From Candidatus Melainabacteria bacterium (GTDB taxonomy: Bacteria; Cyanobacteriota; Vampirovibrionia; Obscuribacterales; Obscuribacteraceae): a DNA stretch of 64,000 nt. Positions within the stretch are counted from its first letter, which is position 1. Each line of letters opens with the position of its first letter. The notes beneath the pieces are model-generated. The model was not told the origin of the DNA, made no database searches, and saw nothing but the letters and a program-made list of their open reading frames with translations. Shown here in pieces: positions 54,430 to 61,208 of this stretch. The position numbers were made by a program, and so were the translations under genes. The stretch is from positions 1,240,001 through 1,304,000 of the forward strand of contig CP064963.1 of NCBI GenBank assembly GCA_016699165.1, given 5' to 3'.

Positions 54430-54610
54430 GTGATCATCCTATACCTATGTCTGTATATTTTCCTTGATCTGGCTCGTTTGCGGGGGCTTCTTTACATCAA
54501 TTTTCTTGTTCTTGGAAGCCTTGCCAAGCGAGATGATTGCTACTTAAATAGGGTAGTATGAAATTGAGTTTTCTTTATTAGTGTAAAAAACACTGTGAGG
54601 AGTTTGCAAA

Positions 54611-54835
54611 ATGGCTTATACAATAGTTGCCGAACTCTGCGAAGGCATCGCAGATTGTATTCCGGTCTGTCCTGTGGAGTGTATTCACTGGGCTGAAGGG
54701 AAAACAAATGGTAAAGGTACAAAATTTACCTACATCGATGACGCTACATGCATCGATTGTGGAGCATGCTTATCGGTATGCCCCATCGAAGGCGCCATCC
54801 TGGATGAATGGAAACCCGAATTACAACAACAGTAA
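54611..54835 (+). CDS. Two-cluster [4Fe-4S] ferredoxin
   Basis: A 74-residue electron carrier. The first cluster motif is CEGIADCIPVCPVEC and the second CIDCGACLSVCPIEGAI, matching two 4Fe-4S clusters, the first with a longer spacing than the usual CxxCxxCxxxCP (as in some FdxA types). GTGAGGAG lies upstream of ATG 54611 and a terminator follows. It could serve as electron acceptor or donor for the ETF-bifurcating system in the same window; that is speculation. Confidence 0.93.
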   Translation: MAYTIVAELCEGIADCIPVCPVECIHWAEGKTNGKGTKFTYIDDATCIDCGACLSVCPIEGAILDEWKPELQQQ

Positions 54836-54860
54836 TTAGCTTTTCCTAAAGTCTGTTAAT

Positions 54861-54891
54861 CGCCATCAAGTCCGCTTGGTGGCGGTTTTTT
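54861..54891 (+). terminator. Intrinsic terminator after ferredoxin
   Basis: CGCCATCAAG, loop TCCG, CTTGGTGGCG, then GTTTTTT. A ten-base stem with one U-G pair and a good T tract. Confidence 0.9.
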
Positions 54892-54924
54892 ATGCTTAAT
54901 GTTCTTTAGCAATTAAGGCAAAAC

Positions 54925-55012
54925 GCCCGTAGTATCGGGCTTATTGTGATATTATGTCCAACTGATACATGCGTAATATCTAAAGCACTAATTAACGGAA
55001 ATTAGGAAAGAA
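54925..55012 (+). promoter_or_regulatory. rpsO leader hairpins
   Basis: Three stems lie before rpsO: GCCCG/CGGGC (54925-54940), GATATTA/TAATATC (54948-54980), and CTAATT/AATTAG (54988-55005). The last one borders the ribosome binding site TTAGGAAAG. S15 represses its own mRNA in several bacterial groups through leader structures, so this is a candidate site; it does not match a class that I can name. Confidence 0.4.
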
Positions 55013-55282
55013 ATGGGACTAGCACTAGAACAGAAGAAAGAGATCATCGCAAGCAATCGTCGCGATGACAAAGATACAGGCTCCCCGGAAGTGCAAGTTG
55101 CTCTTTTGACGGTTCGTATAACCGAACTGACTGAGCACCTCCGCACTCACAACAAAGATTTTCACTCAAGACGTGGTCTACTTATGATGGTAGGCAAAAG
55201 AAGAAGACTTCTTCAGTACTTGAACAAGGTCAATCATGACCGCTACAAATCCTTAATCGAAAAACTCGGTCTGCGTAGATAA
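55013..55282 (+). CDS. rpsO: 30S ribosomal protein S15
   Basis: An 89-residue small-subunit primary-binding protein: GSPEVQVALLTVRITELTEHLRTH-type core, HSRRGLLMMVGKRRRLLQYL and KVNHDRYKSLIEKLGLR. Start is ATG 55013. It is followed by pnp, the common rpsO-pnp arrangement. Confidence 0.98.
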   Translation: MGLALEQKKEIIASNRRDDKDTGSPEVQVALLTVRITELTEHLRTHNKDFHSRRGLLMMVGKRRRLLQYLNKVNHDRYKSLIEKLGLRR

Positions 55283-55298
55283 GCAGAGCCGAGTTTTT
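55265..55298 (+). terminator. Terminator or attenuator between rpsO and pnp
   Basis: The rpsO end itself provides CTCGG TCTGC; GCAGA and CCGAG follow after the stop (one bulged G), then TTTTT. It would reduce readthrough into pnp, so pnp may rely on its own promoter or on attenuation. Confidence 0.7.
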
Positions 55299-55323
55299 GG
55301 CAAATATACGGACCGGCGAGATC

Positions 55324-55351
55324 CAGTCGTAGTAGTTCTTACTACAGGCTG
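55324..55351 (+). promoter_or_regulatory. pnp leader hairpin
   Basis: GTAGTA, loop GTTCT, TACTAC (55329-55345), with outer CAG/CTG that may extend the stem with mismatches. In E. coli the pnp leader is cleaved by RNase III in a double-stranded region, after which PNPase represses its own translation; this could be an analogous site. Confidence 0.4.
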
Positions 55352-55416
55352 TCGTTGTGTCGCATCAATTTTAGAACGAAATAGAACAAGAAGTAGAACA
55401 TAAAGAGGTAATAGAC

Positions 55417-57570
55417 GTGGTAAGCGTAAGCAACGCTCAACAACAAACGATTGACATCGATGTTGAAGGCAAAACAGTTTCGATTAGAACAGGTCGCATG
55501 GCCAAACAAGCAAGCGGTGCTTGCGAAGTAACTTGCGGCGAAACAATGGTGCTTGTAACTTGCACCGAGTCGAAAGAAGCGCGCGATGGTATCGACTATT
55601 TTCCACTGCTTGTAGATTATGAAGAAAAGCTCTACGCCGTCGGTCGCGTACCGGGAAGTTTTCCACGTCGCGAAGGCAAAGCCCCTGACAAAGCCATTCT
55701 CACAAGCCGTTTAATCGACCGTCCCATTCGTCCACTCTTTCCCTATAGCTATAGAAAGGATGTGCAAATCGTCGCCACAGTAATGAGCGCCGATCTGATT
55801 ACACCTCCAGACACACTTGCGATGCTTGGCGCTTCAGTGGCCATCACACTTGCAGGTCTTCCATTTTTGGGACCTATCGGTGCTGTGCGCATCGGACGTA
55901 TAGATGGAAAAATGGTAGCTAATCCTTCTTATGAAGAACTCGATCAGTCAGACATCGACATCGTTGTTTCAGGAACTGCCGATTCAATCATGATGGTTGA
56001 AGCCGGATGCAAACTGGTTAGCGAACAAGATGTACTGAAAGCAATTGATTTTGCTCACAAACTAATTAAGAAACAAGTTGAGGCACAACTTGAATTGGCT
56101 TCAAGAATTGGTGTGGTTAAAAAAGAAACACCAGATGAAGTTAAATGCGAAGCGCTGAACAAACTTATCGAAGAAAAATCGACTGAAAGTTTGAAAGCTT
56201 CGATGAATGGCGTAACAGAAAAAGCTGTTCGCGCCAAACACATCGATGCCGCTTACAAAGCCATCACCGACCACATAGAAACTTTGCCTGAAGACCATGA
56301 GCTCAAAGCTCTTTCCAAAAAGTTTATTCTTGCTCAAATGGAAGAACAAGAAGCAACTTTGATGCGCGCTCAGGTTCTCGATTCTGGCGTTCGCGCCGAT
56401 GGTCGCAAATGCGATGAAATCAGACCTATCACAGTAGAAGTTGGTCTTTTACCTCGCGCACATGGAACCGGATTGTTCACCCGTGGAACAACTCAAGTTT
56501 TGTCAATTGCGACACTGGGAATCTCGGGAGACGCACAGAAACTGGATTCTATCGATCCACAAAAAGAAAAGAAATATATGCACCACTACAACTTTCCTGG
56601 CTTTTCAGTCGGTGAAGTAAAACCAATGCGTGGCGCTGGTCGTCGCGAAATCGGTCACGGTGCACTAGCTGAGCGTGCTTTGATGCCCGTTCTACCTCCA
56701 CAAGACGAGTTCCCGTACGTGCTTCGTGTTGTATCTGAAGTGCTTGAATCTAACGGTTCAACTTCGATGGCTTCAACATGTGGTTCCAGTCTCGCCTTAA
56801 TGGATGCAGGTGTTCCACTGTTGTACACCATCGGCGGTATCGCCATGGGTCTCATTTTGGAAGGCGATAGATTTGCAATTCTTTCCGACATCCAGGGCTT
56901 GGAAGATTTCCTTGGCGACATGGACTTCAAAGTTACAGGTTCGCGCGAAGGAATCACCGCTCTTCAAATGGATATTAAAGTGCAAGGCATTTCGATTGAA
57001 ATTATGAAAGTGGCACTCGAGCAAGCTCGTCGCGGTCGTATTCATATTATCGACAAGATGGAAGCGGTCATTGACAAACCAAGAACCGAACTTTCACCAT
57101 GGGCTCCTCGCCTAATCACTATCAATATTGATCAAGGTGATATCGGTACAGTAATTGGACCTGGCGGCAAAATGATCCGTCGCATCATCGAAGAGACCGG
57201 TGCCACTATTGACATTTCAGACGATGGCACAATTGTTATCGGTTCAGTCAGCGGCGAAGGCGGCGAAGCTGCAAGAGACATGATCTTGCGTTTAGTCAAA
57301 CGTGCTAAAGCTGGTGATGTGTACATGGGAACTGTGACTCGTATCATTCCAGTTGGAGCTTTCGTTGAAATTCTGCCAGGCAAAGAAGGTATGGTTCATA
57401 TCTCCCAGCTTGAGAATCGTCGCGTAGCCAAAGTGGAAGAAGTTGTTGAAGTTGGTAAGAAGGTCGTTGTCAAAGTACGTGAAATTGACGACAGAAATCG
57501 CATCAACCTGACAATGAAAGATGTCACTGAAGCAGAAAAAGCAGAGTGCGAAGCCAAGAACCCCGTCTAA
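55417..57570 (+). CDS. pnp: Polyribonucleotide nucleotidyltransferase (PNPase)
   Basis: A 717-residue 3'-to-5' phosphorolytic exoribonuclease. It has two RNase PH domains (about 15-240 and about 305-545), a KH domain (VIGPGGKMIRRIIEETGA) and an S1 domain (MGTVTRIIPVGAFVEILPGK and onwards). ARGRNFPGFSVGE-like motifs appear as YNFPGFSVGEVKPMRGAGRR. The start is GTG 55417 with AGAGG nine bases upstream. Length is normal. Overlaps nothing but is followed closely by a secreted TPR protein. Confidence 0.97.
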   Translation: MVSVSNAQQQTIDIDVEGKTVSIRTGRMAKQASGACEVTCGETMVLVTCTESKEARDGIDYFPLLVDYEEKLYAVGRVPGSFPRREGKAPDKAILTSRLIDRPIRPLFPYSYRKDVQIVATVMSADLITPPDTLAMLGASVAITLAGLPFLGPIGAVRIGRIDGKMVANPSYEELDQSDIDIVVSGTADSIMMVEAGCKLVSEQDVLKAIDFAHKLIKKQVEAQLELASRIGVVKKETPDEVKCEALNKLIEEKSTESLKASMNGVTEKAVRAKHIDAAYKAITDHIETLPEDHELKALSKKFILAQMEEQEATLMRAQVLDSGVRADGRKCDEIRPITVEVGLLPRAHGTGLFTRGTTQVLSIATLGISGDAQKLDSIDPQKEKKYMHHYNFPGFSVGEVKPMRGAGRREIGHGALAERALMPVLPPQDEFPYVLRVVSEVLESNGSTSMASTCGSSLALMDAGVPLLYTIGGIAMGLILEGDRFAILSDIQGLEDFLGDMDFKVTGSREGITALQMDIKVQGISIEIMKVALEQARRGRIHIIDKMEAVIDKPRTELSPWAPRLITINIDQGDIGTVIGPGGKMIRRIIEETGATIDISDDGTIVIGSVSGEGGEAARDMILRLVKRAKAGDVYMGTVTRIIPVGAFVEILPGKEGMVHISQLENRRVAKVEEVVEVGKKVVVKVREIDDRNRINLTMKDVTEAEKAECEAKNPV

Positions 57571-57590
57571 TAAAATTGGACAGATCAAAA

Positions 57591-58589
57591 TTGAGCAAAC
57601 TGAACAATTCGCTCAAAGCATTATCAATCGTCGTAGCTTGTCACCTGACAGCTGCGACGATTAATTGCGATGTTTGCAATTTATTCGACTTGCCAGCTTA
57701 TGCAAAAAAATCAAAGCCTTCTTCGAGTAAGAAAACAATTTCTAAAAAAACTTCGAAAAAGACATCTCGTGAATCTGCAAAAAATTCTAGAAAGAAAAAC
57801 ACTAGTAAGCACGAAAAGCATGACAAGCATGAAAAACGTCATGACAAGCATGATAAACACCATGAAAAACATCATGAAAAACACCATGAAGTTCATCACA
57901 AAGCGCCGCCGCCTGAGCCTCAAGCAATAGAGCCAACCTTAAGCGATGCTGAAAAACAAGAGCTTGCCCAACGTCAATCTAATTATTCGACTCAGTCAAG
58001 TGCTTATGCCTTGATGGATCAGGGAGTGAATTATCGTTTGCAAGGAGATGTCGACCAATCGATAAATCGTTTGAGCGAATCGTCATCCTTGTTTACAGAT
58101 GCTCGTAGATTTCAGAGAAATCGGACGCCTGGCACACTTGAATTATTTTCTGAATTTGAATTGGCACAAACTTATGAAGCCAAGAATCCACCCGACTGGA
58201 AGTCAGCAAGAGATTCTTATGGTCGTTGCGTAAGAGCCAATCCAAAATTCGTACCCGCTCATATCAAGCTCATTTCGCTTCTAGCAGCGCATGGACAAAT
58301 GCCGCTTGCACTGAGCAAGGCGCGTGATGCTGTCTCTTCTAACCCCAAAGAACCGCGTCTGAGAATGTTACTAGCACTGCTTTATGAGAAAGCCGGAAGA
58401 GATTCAGATGCACGGCGCGAGAAAAAATTAGCACTTGAGCTAAATCGTATAAATAAGGATGACTATAAGAATCGCGAGCCCATGACCGAGCCTGGTCCAA
58501 CTGAGTACGACAAGCCGGGCAAGTCCGAATTTGAGGACGAGTCTATGTTTGAAGAGAAAGAAAAACCTGAAGGAACATCGCAAGAGTAG
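57591..58589 (+). CDS. Exported TPR protein with His/Lys-rich repeats
   Basis: About 332 residues from TTG 57591, chosen because GGACAG lies seven bases upstream and the product then begins with a signal peptide (LKALSIVVACHLTAATINC); an upstream start is open. Residues about 55-95 carry KHEKHDKHEKRHDKHDKHHEK-type repeats, rich in His, Lys and Asp, likely metal-binding or a polycation tail. TPR motifs follow (YALMDQGVNYRLQGDVDQSI, then FVPAHIKLISLLAAHGQMPLA) and the C-terminus is acidic. No family recognised. Confidence 0.75.
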   Translation: MSKLNNSLKALSIVVACHLTAATINCDVCNLFDLPAYAKKSKPSSSKKTISKKTSKKTSRESAKNSRKKNTSKHEKHDKHEKRHDKHDKHHEKHHEKHHEVHHKAPPPEPQAIEPTLSDAEKQELAQRQSNYSTQSSAYALMDQGVNYRLQGDVDQSINRLSESSSLFTDARRFQRNRTPGTLELFSEFELAQTYEAKNPPDWKSARDSYGRCVRANPKFVPAHIKLISLLAAHGQMPLALSKARDAVSSNPKEPRLRMLLALLYEKAGRDSDARREKKLALELNRINKDDYKNREPMTEPGPTEYDKPGKSEFEDESMFEEKEKPEGTSQE

Positions 58590-58680
58590 CCCATGCGATT
58601 TTCCTTGTAATTTATCCAAGACGTGGATGATATGCAAGGAAGATTGCTTGACATATCAAAACTTTCTTTGAAGACCTCAA

Positions 58681-58709
58681 AAAAAAGGAGGAGCGAGATG
58701 CTCCTCCTT
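58681..58709 (-). terminator. Intrinsic terminator of the HU gene
   Basis: On the minus strand AAGGAGGAGC, loop ATCTC, GCTCCTCCTT, then TTTT. A perfect ten-base stem; it lies 32 bases after the HU stop. Confidence 0.92.
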
Positions 58710-58741
58710 CTTATAAGTCTATTGATTACAGCAACTAGCGA

Positions 58742-59020
58742 TTAGCCGTTGACGCGATCTTTGAACTCTTTACCAGGTGAGAAAGCAGGTACGCGTTTTG
58801 CGGGTACTTTGATTTTCTCGCCAGGTTTTTGTGGGTTGTTGGTTTCACGAGCGTTGCGGCTGCGACGTTCGAAAGTACCAAATCCGACCAGGGTGACACG
58901 GTCGCCTTTGGCAACGGTTTCAACGACTACATCGGTGAGAGCCTGTAGCATTTCTTCTACGGCTTTCTTTGTATTGTTTGTACGGCTAGCTATTGCAGCA
59001 GCTAGATCGGCTTTATTCAC
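58742..59020 (-). CDS. hup: HU-family DNA-binding protein
   Basis: A 92-residue nucleoid protein: MNKADLAAAIASRTNNTKK, GDRVTLVGFGTFERRSRN and the beta-arm NPQKPGEKIKVPAKRVPAFSPG, which bends DNA. Start ATG 59020 with GGAGG nine bases upstream. Alone, with its own terminator. Ordinary length. Confidence 0.97.
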   Translation of the reverse strand: MNKADLAAAIASRTNNTKKAVEEMLQALTDVVVETVAKGDRVTLVGFGTFERRSRNARETNNPQKPGEKIKVPAKRVPAFSPGKEFKDRVNG

Positions 59021-59303
59021 AGAGATTCCTCCTTACCTTGGCTTTCCCTCAAGCTTCATTCGAGCGAGTGGTGTTTTGTTTCCATCCACGTGAGGAGCAA
59101 GAATAGCGCACTGAAAACCTGGAAACAAGTATCCTGTGATAAAAAAGTGGTTTTTAAGTTCACTTTGTCGTAAGATGTAATGAGAAAGTCAAGTGGCAAA
59201 GAGGACCGGATTCCGCTTACAGACTGGTGATCTTCATGTTTATACGTGAAAATAGAGAGAAAATGGGAACAACAAAATTAACGGGATCAAGAAAGCGAGC
59301 ATA

Positions 59304-59693
59304 GTGCGAAATTCATTGGGAGAATCCTTAAAAACTGCGCTGTTTTGTGCAGCAGCAGCCGAGGCAAAAAAGGCGAACTCTATCGTCGTCCTCGATGTTA
59401 AACAAGTAACTTTGCTTGCGGACTATTTCGTATTTGCTGGAGGGGAATCCAAAGCTCAAGTCAAAGCCATCGCCGAGTCTGTCCGGGAGACCCTGGGCAA
59501 ACAAGGAGAGAAAACGAAATCCTTAGAAGGAATGAGTGACGCTCGATGGGTACTTTTAGATTTTGGAGACGTGATTGTCCACGTTCTTCAAAGTGAAGAA
59601 AGAGAATTTTATCGACTGGAGCAATTTTGGAATCATGCCCTATTAGTAGATTGGGAAAAAGAATGTGAACGGCTAGACATAAAAGTAGATTAG
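59304..59693 (+). CDS. rsfS: Ribosome silencing factor RsfS
   Basis: A 129-residue protein of the DUF143 family that binds L14 and blocks 30S joining during starvation. Motifs: DVKQVTLLADYFVFAGGESKAQVKAIAE, WVLLDFGDVIVHVLQSEEREFYRLEQFW. Start is GTG 59304; the ribosome binding site is weak and a TTG follows 12 bases later. Length is normal. Confidence 0.94.
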   Translation: MRNSLGESLKTALFCAAAAEAKKANSIVVLDVKQVTLLADYFVFAGGESKAQVKAIAESVRETLGKQGEKTKSLEGMSDARWVLLDFGDVIVHVLQSEEREFYRLEQFWNHALLVDWEKECERLDIKVD

Positions 59694-59753
59694 GAATCAG
59701 TGTCGAATAATTGACGAGAGCGCACATTAAAAGGGACAAGGGGACAAGGTCAA

Positions 59754-60914
59754 ATGAGTTTCAGAACCAGACTTCAAAGCTTCGTAGAAAATAGACAGAA
59801 GATTCAAATCTGGTATGGCATGGGTTGTCATAATACAGTGACCGGCCGGGTCCTTGGTGTCGACCATGACCATATCGATGTCGAATCCTATTCGCACGAG
59901 AGCGATGGTCAAATTCATATTCGTCGCATTTTAGTTCCGCTCCATCTTATTTTGCACATCGATATTACTACTGCCGAAGTGGGCGAAGAAATCGAAGTTT
60001 ACGATTCTGGCGAAGACAATCTTTCAAACAACCGCAACGTAAAAAGAAGCACCGGATCAGTAATTGATTTACCTGATGCGCCACGCGGCTATGGTGTCAA
60101 AATTCTTTCTCAACTCAATGCATCTTATTCCAACAGATTTTCGCGCATGACCTCTGGACCAGGCGGAATTTATTTCTCCTGCGACGGCAGCGTATGGTTT
60201 GTTGATGGCACGGGTCAAACCAGTGAGTATGCGCGTATCAGAGGCAATTGCACAATATCTGGACTGCGTTTTGATCGCAAAGGCGTTTTGTATGTTGCCA
60301 CCATCCAAGGTACCATCTACAAAATCGATCCAAATAAATCAGGTCGCATTCTAGCTCAACTAGACGGCAGCAAAACAGGCGGCGGCACCTTCCTTTCCGA
60401 CATTGCAATTGGACCGCGCGAAGAAGTTTATGTAGCTAATTTTCCATCGAACACTGGTGGCATTTTCAAGATCGACAAAGGCGGCGAGTACGAAGCAATT
60501 GTCGGCGGACCAGGTAATGGAACTCAAGGCTTGCTCTTAGATCCCGATGGATTCTTGTGGTGCCTCGAACATTCAAGTGGCTCAGTGGTCAAACGCTCGT
60601 TTGATGGACGCGAAATTTCTCGCATCTCAGTAGCCGATTCAGATAGTTTCAATTTCGCAGACGGATACGACGGCAACCTGACCATAGACAGTCTAGGCAG
60701 ATTGTATGTCACATTGGGAAGACAAGGCTGCGTCATTCGCATCAATCGCGAAGGCAAGGCAGAAGAATTTCTCAAGGGTCTAGTCAATCCAACCGGAATT
60801 GCATTCGGCAATGATGGAGCGCTATTTGTTCTAGAAGCAGGACGCTCAAGAGTGTTGCGTGTCGCTGCTCAAGACAAGTCAGAGCGAACAACTTCGGCTC
60901 CGATGCTGAACTAA
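59754..60914 (+). CDS. Sm-like domain fused to NHL-type beta-propeller
   Basis: A 386-residue protein. Residues about 5-75 (KIQIWYGMGCHNTVTGRVLGVDHDHIDVES-type pattern and IHIRRILVPLHLILHID) resemble an Hfq/Sm-like small beta-barrel. After a linker, residues about 105-375 form a six-bladed propeller with NHL/SMP-30-like repeats (ISGLRFDRKGVLYVATIQG, DIAIGPREEVYVANF, GLLLDPDGFLWCL, LTIDSLGRLYVTLG, GIAFGNDGALFVLEAG). No signal peptide, so it is cytoplasmic. AAGG lies six bases before ATG 59754 inside a tandem GGGACAAG repeat. RNA or ligand binding is speculation. Confidence 0.85.
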   Translation: MSFRTRLQSFVENRQKIQIWYGMGCHNTVTGRVLGVDHDHIDVESYSHESDGQIHIRRILVPLHLILHIDITTAEVGEEIEVYDSGEDNLSNNRNVKRSTGSVIDLPDAPRGYGVKILSQLNASYSNRFSRMTSGPGGIYFSCDGSVWFVDGTGQTSEYARIRGNCTISGLRFDRKGVLYVATIQGTIYKIDPNKSGRILAQLDGSKTGGGTFLSDIAIGPREEVYVANFPSNTGGIFKIDKGGEYEAIVGGPGNGTQGLLLDPDGFLWCLEHSSGSVVKRSFDGREISRISVADSDSFNFADGYDGNLTIDSLGRLYVTLGRQGCVIRINREGKAEEFLKGLVNPTGIAFGNDGALFVLEAGRSRVLRVAAQDKSERTTSAPMLN

Positions 60915-60968
60915 GAAATTAACCGACCAGAAATCAAAGACCGCCTAGTTCAAAGGGATTAATTCTGC

Positions 60969-60997
60969 TTGACATCATATATAGATGATGTTAGCTT
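60969..60997 (+). promoter_or_regulatory. Possible promoter with operator-like dyad
   Basis: TTGACA at 60969-60974 is 17 bases before TAGCTT, a weak -10. Overlapping it, ACATCAT (60972-60978) and ATGATGT (60985-60991) form a perfect 7-base dyad with a six-base spacer. It lies in a 294-base gap before the giant protein and could be the control point. I see nothing else in that gap except a moderate ribosome binding site GGAG before the start at 61209. Confidence 0.4.
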
Positions 60998-61208
60998 GGG
61001 CAAACCATCCATTTTCGTTTCATTTGGCATCTGCGTAACTTACTAGCTTTTGATAACTGATTCAGGCTTTTCCAGCCTTGGTATCGTCGCGCGAAAACCC
61101 TAACCAGGTTTGCTTTCCAGCTCTTTTACAGTTTATTGTCCCCATACTTGGGAATAATTATATATGGATGGTAATGGATTACTTCTTGTCCGGAGCAGTC
61201 ATTGACCG

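Noticed and set aside
57800..57900. Short tandem repeats that could be read as a CRISPR-like or satellite array
   Set aside because: They are in frame in an exported protein and encode KHD/KHH units; there are no equal-length repeat-spacer units.
59021..59303. Possible small gene or RNA between HU and rsfS
   Set aside because: No frame with a ribosome binding site and no hairpin with T-run; I see only AT-rich sequence likely to hold the two divergent promoters, which I could not place.
59738..59753. Tandem GGGACAAG GGGACAAG before the propeller gene as a regulatory repeat
   Set aside because: Only two copies; it is adequately explained as a duplicated ribosome binding site region.
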